64,000 nucleotides of DNA from contig JAHFCR010000003.1 of assembly GCA_023249405.1 (NCBI GenBank), forward strand, positions 46,008 through 110,007, read 5' to 3'. The notes under the pieces are model-generated. The model had not been told where the DNA came from. It made no database searches and worked only from the letters and a program-made list of their open reading frames with translations. The position numbers and the translations under genes were made by a program. Positions 17,204-25,562 of the stretch are shown here, one piece after another (the stretch's first letter is position 1; each line of letters begins with the position of its first letter). Origin of the DNA: Peptococcaceae bacterium. GTDB lineage: Bacteria; Bacillota; DSM-12270; Thermacetogeniales; Thermacetogeniaceae.

Positions 17204-18271
17204 TCAGGCCTTCTCGAGGATCTCCAGTTGCTCACTCGCCTCCGGGCCTGGCGCCGCTAACATCAGATCGTCCACCGCCTGCTGCGACAGCAGCGAAGAC
17301 AGTACGGCCTCGGCCCCCTGGTTGAGGTTGACTCCCTCGGGAACCAGGGCGTCGTAACAGCCACCGCTGGCAGTATCGTACAGGCTCACCCGGTTGATGT
17401 TGTTGCCGCGGTACCAGCTGTGGGCTAGTTCCGCCAGGGACCGGTACTGGTCGTCCCCGGTGGCCTGGAAGGCCTGGGCACAGGCCAGGGCCATGGAACA
17501 GGCGTCGACCGGCTGCTGGTCGTAGCAGGGTATGGCTTTCCCCTGATGCCACCAGCCCCGGTTGCCAACGATGTTCAGGTAGCCCCTGGCAAACAGGGCC
17601 TCGCTCAGCCACCCCATGGTTTCCCGGGCCACCCTCAGGGCCTTCCGGTCCTGGGTCATAGAGTAATAGGCAAACAGGGCATGCGGCAGGATGCCATTGC
17701 AATAGGTCAGGAGTTGTTCGAACCAGAGCCATCCGGGGGATTTATTGGAGTCATACAACTGGATCAGATAGTCGGCAAAATCTCGGGCGGCACTGGCCAG
17801 AAGCTCTCTTTTGCGATTGCTCAAGCCAGGGTTCTTGCAGATCCCGAGCAGAGCGTAAGCTACGGATCGGGGCTCTTTTACCCTGGTGAGCGCCGGTAAC
17901 GCCCGCAGGGCCATTCTGCGCCCCGACTCCCTGACGTCATCAAGATCGCACAGGGAAGCCGCGCAGCAGGCCAGAAAAATCCGCCCCTGACTGTCGTCGG
18001 AGTCGATGGTAGACACAAAACGGCCGTCCAGTTTCCAGTTGCACCATCCACCATCACTGCGGCGGGCGGTCTCCAGGAACCGGACATAGGTGCGCACCAG
18101 TTCCGGGCGCTCCTGCTCTTTCATGTCCAGCGCCACCAGCAGCGCCCGGGCGTTGTCATCGCCGGTGTAACCGCTTTCCGGGTCCGGGGTGTTAAGCCTG
18201 GCGAACTGCAGCATCCCGGTGGCATCGGTCATACTTTTCAGGTGGCGGTAATCCATAGGCACAGTTTTCAT
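17204..18271 (-). CDS. Alpha/alpha-barrel glycosidase-like protein
   Basis: 355 residues, no signal peptide, rich in helices with repeated W/G/D motifs (YTGDDNARALL, SDGGWCNWKL, DSDDSQGRIF, RGWWHQGKAIPCYDQQPVD). This pattern is seen in six-hairpin glycosidase-like proteins that are usually encoded next to GT4 glycosyltransferases, as here. I recognise no assigned GH family and no proven catalytic pair. It is flanked by a GT4 gene 30 bp upstream and a GH5-like gene 18 bp downstream, so it likely trims or processes the glycan made by that cluster. Confidence 0.65.
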   Translation of the reverse strand: MKTVPMDYRHLKSMTDATGMLQFARLNTPDPESGYTGDDNARALLVALDMKEQERPELVRTYVRFLETARRSDGGWCNWKLDGRFVSTIDSDDSQGRIFLACCAASLCDLDDVRESGRRMALRALPALTRVKEPRSVAYALLGICKNPGLSNRKRELLASAARDFADYLIQLYDSNKSPGWLWFEQLLTYCNGILPHALFAYYSMTQDRKALRVARETMGWLSEALFARGYLNIVGNRGWWHQGKAIPCYDQQPVDACSMALACAQAFQATGDDQYRSLAELAHSWYRGNNINRVSLYDTASGGCYDALVPEGVNLNQGAEAVLSSLLSQQAVDDLMLAAPGPEASEQLEILEKA

Positions 18272-18301
18272 CGTCTCTATTCCTTTCCCGAATCTGATAC
18301 G

Positions 18302-19459
18302 CTAGGAGGTGGAACTGACCAACCTCACATCGATGATACTCGTGGCCAGGTTGGCATATTGCGCAGCCACGTAAGGCCAGCCGATCGTCTTCCCGATCCG
18401 GGCGGTCTTACGCTCCAGATGCGCCTTGAGCATCGGATTGGACAGCACCCGGTCGAGGATGGTGGCGATATTGGAGGCGGTGGCGTCCGCGGCGATCAGC
18501 CCGCGCTGCTCTTCAGCTAGCATTGCCAAGGCGTATTCGTAAGGAGTGGAGACTATCGCCCGCCCGCATCCGATGGCAAAAGCCAGCGTTCCGCTGACAG
18601 CCTGGTCCCGGTTGGGGTACGGGCTCAGATAGATGTCTGTCATGTACAGGTAATCGCCCAGTTCTTCCTGCTCCATGTAATGGTTAGTGAAATGCACGTG
18701 TCCGCTCAAGCCCAGGCTGGTTATCAACTCGTTCAGCATCTCCCGGTAGCGCTCACCCTCCCTTTTCAACAGCATCGGGTGGGTCTTGCCGGCGATCAGG
18801 TACAGCGCCTCCGGGTGTTTGATCACCACTTCCTGCAAGGCCCGGATGCCGATCTCCAGGCCCTTGCCCGGTCCAATCAGCCCGAAGGTGGTGATCACCT
18901 GTCTCCCGGCATAGCCATACTGCTGCTTGAGCTGTTCCCGGTCCTTGGGCTGAAACACGGGAACCCCATGGTGAATGATGCAGATCTTTTTCGGAGAGAC
19001 TGCATACACTGCTTCCAGCAATTGCGCTGAGCGCTTGGTCATGCAGACTACTGCCGCCGCTTTCCGGGCCAGCTGATTCAGGATCGCCTTCTGACTGGCC
19101 GACGGATAGGGCAAGATCGTATGCACCACCAGCAGGTAGGGTTTGGTCAGATTGCCGGCGAAGTCCAGCACGTACTCTCCGTCCGCTCCTCCAAAGATGC
19201 CGTACTCATGTTGGATCACCACCAGCTCGATCTCCGGTGATTGGCTGATCTGCTTGGCGGCCTTGACGTAGTCCCTTTTTATATGCTGCTGGATCTCATA
19301 CGCAACCTCTTCGGGGTAGTCATATGTATACTCAGTGTCCGAAACAGCCGCGATCTTCATATTTACGCCAACCCTGGTCAGGTTGTCCCTCAGGTCCTTG
19401 GAAAATGTGGCAATTCCGCACAGCTTTGGTGGGTATGTACCCAAATTGATAATAGACAT
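18302..19459 (-). CDS. GT4 family glycosyltransferase
   Basis: 385 residues. The GT-B fold is shown by INLGTYPPKLCGIATF at the start (glycine-rich acceptor loop), HEYGIFGGADGEY, GVPVFQPKDREQL and TFGLIGPGKGLE in the second domain, and YLSPYPNRDQAVSGTLAFAIGCGRAIVST, the donor-binding region in which the usual E-x7-E is replaced by D-x8-type residues. This variant is found in mannosyltransferase-like proteins of similar clusters. It has a near-perfect AAGGAGGT site 8 nt before the ATG and is the first gene of the four-gene set 19459-14804. Confidence 0.85.
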   Translation of the reverse strand: MSIINLGTYPPKLCGIATFSKDLRDNLTRVGVNMKIAAVSDTEYTYDYPEEVAYEIQQHIKRDYVKAAKQISQSPEIELVVIQHEYGIFGGADGEYVLDFAGNLTKPYLLVVHTILPYPSASQKAILNQLARKAAAVVCMTKRSAQLLEAVYAVSPKKICIIHHGVPVFQPKDREQLKQQYGYAGRQVITTFGLIGPGKGLEIGIRALQEVVIKHPEALYLIAGKTHPMLLKREGERYREMLNELITSLGLSGHVHFTNHYMEQEELGDYLYMTDIYLSPYPNRDQAVSGTLAFAIGCGRAIVSTPYEYALAMLAEEQRGLIAADATASNIATILDRVLSNPMLKAHLERKTARIGKTIGWPYVAAQYANLATSIIDVRLVSSTS

Positions 19460-19825
19460 TGTTAGTACCTCCTTCTTCGAGACCGTTCATGACGACACCG
19501 ATGGTGCGACAGACAGCCGGGAATGCTGGACTCTCGTCAGTAGGTTTCCAAATTACAACATAATGTATTAATGAGATATTTTCCAACTGTGGGCTACTCG
19601 AAAGGACGACCGTGCGGCTTGTTGCAAATAGCTGATGGCGGCTGCCAAACTTTTGCTTCTAGTTTATTATAACACATTTATTGCAATCAGTCTATGATTT
19701 GGCTGTCGCTACATTATATGCTATTTATGACCATTTACCATTTACCCGATGACGATGATCGGCGATCGGGACGGCTGCTTCCCTATCAATCCGCCTATAG
19801 AGCCCGAGGCATGCCCACAACGGGG
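19460..19825. other. 366-bp intergenic region with probable promoter of the GT4 operon
   Basis: No gene recognised. TATAAT on the minus strand at 19665-19670 is the best -10 box and would give a leader of about 200 nt before the GT4 start; a good -35 is not evident. The part nearest the CPBP gene has short direct repeats of CATTTAC (about 19732-19746) and a GATCGGCGATCGG palindrome-like run. No terminator for the CPBP gene is obvious. Confidence 0.4.
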
Positions 19826-20599
19826 TCAGGCTGGGCTGCCTGTGAGGAGGATGACCAGAGTGGTCAGGATATTCCAGGTGCTGTGCGCGGCGATCGCCGG
19901 ATATAGCGAGCGGGTCTTTTCGCAGGCCAAGGCAAAAAAAGCGCCGCCGAGAGCAATCGGCAGAAATCGCGCCAGGTCGTAATGAAGGGCTCCAAAAAGA
20001 CAGGAGACGATCAGCGTCGCCGGCCAGACGCCAAGACGGCTGCGCAAGACCGGGTAGGCGAAGCCTCGAAAGAACAGTTCCTCACTCAGGGGCGCCAGCA
20101 CGCAGGACATCAGCAGCGAACCGAGCTGCGCCCGCCAGCCATTCGTCCTGCCGATCAGGTAGGCCACCTCCTGAGGGGGCAGCGGCTGATGCCAGAGAGA
20201 GTTGATCAGGGTCATGGTGACCACGATAAAGATGAAAATGGCCACTCCGCCCAGGATTCCGTAGAGCCAGACCGACCGCCAGTTAAAATTCTGCAGGCCG
20301 AGCCGCCTCAAAGGATGGCTGCCCCTGAGGCGAGCCGCGCCCAGTACCAGTCCGATTATCAACAGGGTCTGCACAAGACTCAGCAGGAGCAGCAGGGACA
20401 GGGTGCGATCGCTGTAACCGGGGAAAAGAGCCGCCGCCAGAGCGGCTAGACGGTAGGGGTCAAACAAGCGCAGGGAGAAAAGCAGCACAAAGACCAGGAC
20501 GATCACCAGCAGGACCTCGAACACGCCCCATGGGGGCCGCTCTACCGGCCATCCCCGGTCCCAGTAACTCCGGAAGCCACGCCAACCCTGATCCGTCAT
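19826..20599 (-). CDS. CPBP family intramembrane metalloprotease
   Basis: 257 residues with about seven to eight hydrophobic helices. The CPBP (CAAX protease/bacteriocin-processing, ABI) motifs are present: EELFFRGF (EExxxR), FGALHYD, and HSTWN (HxxxN) near the C-terminus. These membrane enzymes cleave peptides within or near the bilayer; their substrate is generally unknown in bacteria. I chose the ATG at 20599 (TDQGWRG start) because AGGTG lies about 5 nt upstream; the frame stays open for 28 codons further with no better site. It follows hypE on the same strand with about 150 bp between, so co-transcription is uncertain. Confidence 0.85.
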   Translation of the reverse strand: MTDQGWRGFRSYWDRGWPVERPPWGVFEVLLVIVLVFVLLFSLRLFDPYRLAALAAALFPGYSDRTLSLLLLLSLVQTLLIIGLVLGAARLRGSHPLRRLGLQNFNWRSVWLYGILGGVAIFIFIVVTMTLINSLWHQPLPPQEVAYLIGRTNGWRAQLGSLLMSCVLAPLSEELFFRGFAYPVLRSRLGVWPATLIVSCLFGALHYDLARFLPIALGGAFFALACEKTRSLYPAIAAHSTWNILTTLVILLTGSPA

Positions 20600-20620
20600 C
20601 GCGCACCTGCTTTCACACGT

Positions 20621-20645
20621 AAAGGCGGGGACGGTTCTCGCCTTT
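20621..20645. repeat. Small palindrome with GGGGACGGTTC core
   Basis: AAAGGCG (20621-20627) and CGCCTTT (20639-20645) bracket GGGACGGTTCT. It lies between hypE and the CPBP gene. The core resembles the palindrome at 30530-30563 (GGGGACGTTCC) and a half copy near 59722, so it may be a dispersed element rather than a terminator. Confidence 0.5.
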
Positions 20646-20747
20646 AATTGAATCAATCGGGTAAAAAACGCCGGCAAGCCCATGCTGAGGGTCTTTGCAG
20701 GCGTAAAAACTCAAACTGACAGTATTTAAACAGACCACCAGCCGGAT

Positions 20748-21773
20748 CTAGCAGATGCGTGGCAGCGGTTCTCCCTCGAGCATGGTCATGATCCGGGTGG
20801 CGCCCAGTTCGGTCTCCAAAAGCACCAGCCCCCGGTCTGATCCCGTGACTCTGCCGACAGCCACCGCGCCCTGCCCCTCCGGCAGGCTGCACATCGCATC
20901 CAGCACCTTGTCCGCGGCTTCGGGCGCCACGATCACGATCACTTTCCCCTCGTTGGCCAGGTAGAGCGGGTCCAGGCCCAGCATCTCGCAGGCCCCGACC
21001 ACTTCCCGGCGTAGCGGAATCAGGGTCTCCTGCACCAGAATGCCCTGCCCGCCCTGAGTGGCCAGTTCATTCAGGGTGGTGGCCAGACCGCCCCGGGTCG
21101 GATCGCGCATGCACCTGACCGCCTCTCCCCCGGCCTCCATGACCGCAGAGGCGATCCGGTTCAGGGGGGTGCAGTCGCTGACGACCGGAGTGGTGAAGGC
21201 CAGTCCCTCCCGCTGGGCAAGAATGGTCAGACCGTGGTCGCCCAGGGTGCCGCTGACCAGCACCAGATCGCCCGGCTGGATGCGGCGCGGCGACAGGTCG
21301 CGACCGGGCGGGACAACCCCGATGCCGGCGGTGTTGATGAAGATCTTGTCAGCACCGCCCCGGCCCACCACCTTGGTGTCTCCGGTGACCACCCGTACTC
21401 CGGCGGTACTGGCCGCCGCCTGCATGGAGTTGACGATCCGCTGCAGGTCGGCCAGGGGAAAGCCCTCTTCGATGATGAATGCCGAACTGAGATAGAGCGG
21501 CACCGCCCCGCTTACAGCCAGGTCGTTGACCGTTCCGCAGACAGCCAGCTTGCCGATGTCGCCGCCCGGAAAGAAGATCGGGTCGACCACGAAGGAATCG
21601 GTGGTGAAGGCCACCCGTCCCGGCCCCAGGTCCAGGATGGCGGCGTCCAGCATCTCGTCCAGGATCGGATTGTGCAGGGCATCCTGAAACACGGTCCTGA
21701 TCAGCTGGTTGGTAAGGGTGCCGCCGCTGCCATGTCCGAGCAGGATCACCTGGCCTTGCTCCGTCTTGCTCAT
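20748..21773 (-). CDS. hypE: [NiFe]-hydrogenase maturation protein HypE
   Basis: 341 residues. HypE dehydrates the carbamoyl group placed by HypF on its C-terminal cysteine to make the CN ligand of the NiFe site. The PurM-like ATP-binding fold is evident (LGHGSGGTLTNQL, TTDSFVVDPIFFPGGDIG, GTVNDLAVSGA, MRDPTRGGLATTLNE), and the protein ends in the obligatory PRIC. The ATG at 21773 overlaps the hypD stop by 4 nt (ATGA). It is the last gene of hypF-C-D-E. Confidence 0.96.
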   Translation of the reverse strand: MSKTEQGQVILLGHGSGGTLTNQLIRTVFQDALHNPILDEMLDAAILDLGPGRVAFTTDSFVVDPIFFPGGDIGKLAVCGTVNDLAVSGAVPLYLSSAFIIEEGFPLADLQRIVNSMQAAASTAGVRVVTGDTKVVGRGGADKIFINTAGIGVVPPGRDLSPRRIQPGDLVLVSGTLGDHGLTILAQREGLAFTTPVVSDCTPLNRIASAVMEAGGEAVRCMRDPTRGGLATTLNELATQGGQGILVQETLIPLRREVVGACEMLGLDPLYLANEGKVIVIVAPEAADKVLDAMCSLPEGQGAVAVGRVTGSDRGLVLLETELGATRIMTMLEGEPLPRIC

Positions 21774-22864
21774 ACAGTTCCACCTACCTTCTGGGCGCCG
21801 TAACGGTAGTAGGCGGCGCAGGAACCCTCGGTGGAGACCATGCAGGGGCCTACCGGTTTCATGGGGGTGCAGGCCTTGCCGAACAGGGCGCACTCGTAGG
21901 GCAGCTTCAGCCCTTTCAGCACCTGGCCGCAGGAGCAGTTCTTCACCCGCTTGCCCGGGGTGACAGTGATCGGAAAGCGTTTCTGGGCATCCAGATGGGC
22001 AAATTCATCCCGCAGCGCCAGCCCGCTGCCGGGCACCTCCCCGATCCCGCGCCAGGTCGCATTCACAGGAATGAAATACTTATCGATAAAAGCGCGGGCC
22101 ACCGGATTCCCCTCCGGGCGCACGGCCCGCTTGTACTGGATCTCCACCGCCGGACGGCCCTGGTTGTACTGGCTTAAAATCATCAGCAGGGCCTCCATGA
22201 TGTCGACCGCCTCAAACCCGGCCACCACGCACGGCTTGCCGTATTTCTCGGCAATAAACTTGAAGGGCTCCGTCCCCAGGATGGTACAGACGTGCCCGGG
22301 GTTGATAAAGGCGTCCAGCTTGACCTCCGGATCTGTCAGCAGGGCTTCCATCACCGGTGGCACCAGCTTGTGCAGGGAGAAGATGGAAAAGTTCCGCAGC
22401 CCCTGCTGCACCGCCTGCTCAACGGCAACGGCGATAGTCGGAATGGTGGTTTCAAAACCAACCGCCAGGAACACCACCTGCTTGTCCGGGTGCTCCGCCG
22501 CCAGGTCCACCGCATCGGTGGGGGAATAGACAACCCTGACGTCAGCCCCCCGGCTTTTGGCCTCCAGCAGGCTGCTCTGAGTACCTGGGACACGCATCAT
22601 GTCCCCGAAGGTGGCCATGACGATCCCCGGCTGCTGTGCCAGGGCGATCACGATATCCAGGTCCAGGTCATCGGTCACGCAGACCGGGCAACCGGGGCCC
22701 GAGATCAGGCGGATGTTCTCCGGCAGCAGCTCGCGCAGCCCGCTCCTGGCGATGGCGACAGTGTGCGTGCCGCACACCTCCATGGCCGACAGCGGCCTGA
22801 CCGCCTCCTGCCGCAACCGGTCCAACAGGTGCTGGGCATAGTCTTTATTCCTGTAGGGCTGCAT
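21770..22864 (-). CDS. hypD: [NiFe]-hydrogenase maturation protein HypD
   Basis: 364 residues. HypD is the Fe-S scaffold on which Fe(CN)2CO is assembled with HypC. Conserved cysteine motifs are present: EVCGTHTV, GPGCPVCVT, and a C-terminal set NCSCGQVLKG ... CALFGKACTP ... GPCMVSTEGSCAAYY for the 4Fe-4S cluster. The start overlaps the hypC 3' end by 20 nt and its own stop overlaps hypE, so translation is coupled throughout. Confidence 0.97.
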   Translation of the reverse strand: MQPYRNKDYAQHLLDRLRQEAVRPLSAMEVCGTHTVAIARSGLRELLPENIRLISGPGCPVCVTDDLDLDIVIALAQQPGIVMATFGDMMRVPGTQSSLLEAKSRGADVRVVYSPTDAVDLAAEHPDKQVVFLAVGFETTIPTIAVAVEQAVQQGLRNFSIFSLHKLVPPVMEALLTDPEVKLDAFINPGHVCTILGTEPFKFIAEKYGKPCVVAGFEAVDIMEALLMILSQYNQGRPAVEIQYKRAVRPEGNPVARAFIDKYFIPVNATWRGIGEVPGSGLALRDEFAHLDAQKRFPITVTPGKRVKNCSCGQVLKGLKLPYECALFGKACTPMKPVGPCMVSTEGSCAAYYRYGAQKVGGTV

Positions 22865-23069
22865 AAGCGACCTCCCATGCGTCGAATATCTCTTCGGCTG
22901 CCTGTTCGTCCATTACATGGATGGCAAATCCCGCATGCAGCAGCACGTAATCACCGACCTTGGCCTCCGGGGTCAACGTGATGTTGACCTCTTTGGTGTT
23001 GCCACCCACGTCGATCTCCGCGGTATGGCCCTTAATGCTCAAGATCTTGGACGGTATGGCTAGGCACAT
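22845..23069 (-). CDS. hypC: [NiFe]-hydrogenase maturation chaperone HypC
   Basis: 74 residues starting MCLAIPSKI, with the essential N-terminal cysteine that binds iron with HypD and then contacts the hydrogenase large-subunit precursor. An OB-fold core follows (DVGGNTKEVNI, GDYVLLHAGFAIHVMDE). It overlaps hypF by 38 nt and hypD by 20 nt. The hydrogenase structural genes and hypA/hypB are not in the window. Confidence 0.96.
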   Translation of the reverse strand: MCLAIPSKILSIKGHTAEIDVGGNTKEVNITLTPEAKVGDYVLLHAGFAIHVMDEQAAEEIFDAWEVAYAALQE

Positions 23070-25419
23070 CTTCTCTGATCACCTCGCTCGCGATATAGAC
23101 TTGGCCGAGGGAGACCCCCCCGTCATTGGTGGGCACCTTGCGATGGTACCATACTTGAAAGCCTGCCTCTGCCAACCTCTGGCGCAGCAGGCGAAACAGC
23201 AGCCTGTTCTGGAACGTGCCCCCGCTCAGGGCCACAGCGCCCAGACCGGTCTCATCCCGCAGTTTCCGGAGCACCTCCGTGATCATCACCGCCACGGTCA
23301 GATGGAACTTGCCGGCGCTGACGCTGGTCGGGGTGCCTCGCTCCAGGTCTCTCACCAGGCCCTCGAAGACTCCCCGGGTCCCCAACTGATAGGGCCGGTT
23401 ATGGCAGTTGAACTCGTATTCGTACCAGTCCTGCACATCCGGGTCGGCCACTGTTTCCATCTCGATGGCCGCCTGCCCCTCGTATTGCACCCGGGTACAG
23501 ATCCCCAGCAGGGCGGAGGCGGCATCGAACAGCCGGCCGCAGCTGGAGGTGGGCACGGTATTGAATCTATTCTCCAACTGGCGTACTAAAACCTGCTGCT
23601 CCTCATGACCGAGGGTGGGCAGGTACTGGCGGCCCCACCTTAGGCCGGGTTCTCCAAAATGCTCGTAGAGGCAGGCCAGCGCCATCCGTGCCGGATGCTT
23701 GATGGTGATCTCGCCGGGCAGCGGCATATAGGCCAGGTGGGCCATCCGCTCCAGTCTGGCCGGGGTTCCCGCAAAGAACTCGAAACCCCAGATGGCTCCG
23801 TCGGTGCCATAGCCGGTGCCGTCGCAGACCACGCCCAGGGCCGGCGCGGTGACCAGGTTTTCCGCCAGGCAGCTGGCCATGTGGGCGTGATGGTGCTGCA
23901 CCCCGATCTTGACCACCCCCTCCCGGGACTTCGCCCAGCGGGTGGCCATATAGTCCGGGTGCAGGTCGTAGGCGATGACCTCCGGCTTGACGTCCAGCAT
24001 CGTTTCAAAACGCGGTATGGAATATAGGAACTGTTGGTAGTTGCCATAGTGGTTCAGATCGCCCAGGTGCTGGCTAAGATAGGCGCCCTTGCCCCTGGTC
24101 AGGCAGAAGGCGCTCTTCAACTCGCCCCCACAGCCCAGAATCACCGGCATTTCGAGGTTCGAGGTTCGATGTTCGAGGTTCGGCTTGTTGGCATTGGCTC
24201 CAATGCCTTCGTTTCTGGCTCCCGACTCCCTGCTTCCGACTTCTGATAGAGGCAGGTCGACCGGCAGCGGCACATAGCCCCGGGCGCGCCGGGAGATCTG
24301 CGCCTCCCCGTCCACTACCGCAACCACCGAGTCGTCGCAGCGGTTGTAGATCTGCCGGTTGTGCAGCAAAAAGTAATCGGCGATCCCCCGCAGTTTTACC
24401 AGGGCCTCGTCGTTGTCGATGATCAGGGGGTCGTCGCTGATGTTGGCGCTGGTGGCGATCAGGATCTCCAATCCTTCCTCAAAAAGCAGGTGATGCAGCG
24501 GGGTATAGGGCAGCATCACTCCCAGGGTGTCGATCCCCGGGGCGATCTCCGGAGGCAGGTCATCCTGCCGCTTCCGGTCCAGGATCACGATCGGGTGGGC
24601 CGGGCTCTCCAGGAGAGCGGCCTCCTCGGGGGATAGATAGCAGTACTGCTCGACGACTGCCAGGTCCCGGCACATCGCCGCAAAGGGCTTAAACTCCCTA
24701 ATCTTACGCCGGCGCAAGTTCGCCACCGCCTCCCGGCAGCGGGCGTCGCAGATCAGGTGAAAGCCTCCCAGGCCCTTGACCGCCAGGATATGGCCGGACT
24801 TTAAAAACTCGTGCCCCAGCCCCGGATAGACCTTACCGTCAAGGTCCCGCAGCGTGACCTGCGGGCCGCAGTCCGGACAGGCGTTTGGCTGGGCGTGGAA
24901 GCGCCGGTTCAGGGGGTCCTCAAATTCGTGAGTGCAGACCGGGCACATGGGAAAATCCCGCATCGTTGTCTTGATGCGGTCGTAGGGAACATCCATGATG
25001 ATCGTAAACCGGGGGCCGCAGTTGGTGCAGTTGGTGAAAGGATACCGGTAACGCCGGTCGTTCCTGTCTTTGATCTCCCGGAAGCAGTCCTCGCAAACCG
25101 CCACATCCGGCGAGATCATCACGTCCCGGCGTTCACTGGCCTCGCTGTGCTTGATGAAGAAGTGGTCGAATCCCTGCACGTCCCGCACCATGATCCGGTG
25201 GTCGACGATCATCGCCAGCTTCGGGGGTTTGCTGATCACCGCTTCATAAAAAGCCAGCGCCGTTTCTTCCGGGGCCTCGGCCCAGATGGTGACGCCCTCG
25301 GAGGAGTTCAACACCCAGCCCAGGATCCCGTATTCCATGGCCAGACGAAAAACAAAGGGGCGGAATCCAACTCCCTGGACAACCCCTTCGATCTTGATTT
25401 CACGGGCGACAGTTTCCAT
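23032..25419 (-). CDS. hypF: Carbamoyltransferase HypF with a repeat-derived linker insertion
   Basis: 795 residues. HypF makes carbamoyl-adenylate and transfers it to HypE. Domains in order: acylphosphatase (GVVQGVGFRPFV, 1-90); two C4 zinc fingers (CEDC, CTNCGPRF, CPVC, CPDCGPQ, 105-185); YrdC/Sua5-like (200-385, ending RRARGYVPLP); Kae1-like (425-795, VQHHHAHMASC and ALSGGTFQN). Between YrdC and Kae1 sits a foreign-looking stretch of about 33 residues (391-423, including SRESGARNE and LEHRTSNLE) encoded by heptanucleotide repeats and in frame. Both flanking domains are intact, so the enzyme is probably functional. RBS GGGGAGAGG precedes the ATG. Confidence 0.95.
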   Translation of the reverse strand: METVAREIKIEGVVQGVGFRPFVFRLAMEYGILGWVLNSSEGVTIWAEAPEETALAFYEAVISKPPKLAMIVDHRIMVRDVQGFDHFFIKHSEASERRDVMISPDVAVCEDCFREIKDRNDRRYRYPFTNCTNCGPRFTIIMDVPYDRIKTTMRDFPMCPVCTHEFEDPLNRRFHAQPNACPDCGPQVTLRDLDGKVYPGLGHEFLKSGHILAVKGLGGFHLICDARCREAVANLRRRKIREFKPFAAMCRDLAVVEQYCYLSPEEAALLESPAHPIVILDRKRQDDLPPEIAPGIDTLGVMLPYTPLHHLLFEEGLEILIATSANISDDPLIIDNDEALVKLRGIADYFLLHNRQIYNRCDDSVVAVVDGEAQISRRARGYVPLPVDLPLSEVGSRESGARNEGIGANANKPNLEHRTSNLEMPVILGCGGELKSAFCLTRGKGAYLSQHLGDLNHYGNYQQFLYSIPRFETMLDVKPEVIAYDLHPDYMATRWAKSREGVVKIGVQHHHAHMASCLAENLVTAPALGVVCDGTGYGTDGAIWGFEFFAGTPARLERMAHLAYMPLPGEITIKHPARMALACLYEHFGEPGLRWGRQYLPTLGHEEQQVLVRQLENRFNTVPTSSCGRLFDAASALLGICTRVQYEGQAAIEMETVADPDVQDWYEYEFNCHNRPYQLGTRGVFEGLVRDLERGTPTSVSAGKFHLTVAVMITEVLRKLRDETGLGAVALSGGTFQNRLLFRLLRQRLAEAGFQVWYHRKVPTNDGGVSLGQVYIASEVIREDVPSHTVQDLEH
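24151..24242. repeat. Heptanucleotide arrays inserted inside hypF
   Basis: Four copies of TTCGAGG (one as TTCGATG) at 24151-24178, a spacer with the inverted repeat GGCATTG/CAATGCC (24190-24207), then four degenerate heptamers (CTGGCTC, CCGACTC, CCTGCTT, CCGACTT; 24215-24242). Layout array-spacer-array resembles 15891-15974. The insertion is in frame and exactly at a domain linker. Confidence 0.85.
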
Positions 25420-25562
25420 GACACCCTCTCCCCGTATTCGGCTCTGATGCTCCGGTGCCGTTCAACTGACAGATCGATCTTAACATAAAGAGTATAAAGG
25501 GACAAGGGCTTGTAAGCCGTCATCCCGGTGGAAAACAGCGCGTTATATTGGTATGGAGCGGG

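Noticed and set aside
19332..19586. 84-codon frame overlapping the start of the first GT4 gene
   Set aside because: It overlaps the strongly supported GT4 start by about 130 nt, and its ribosome site is poor.
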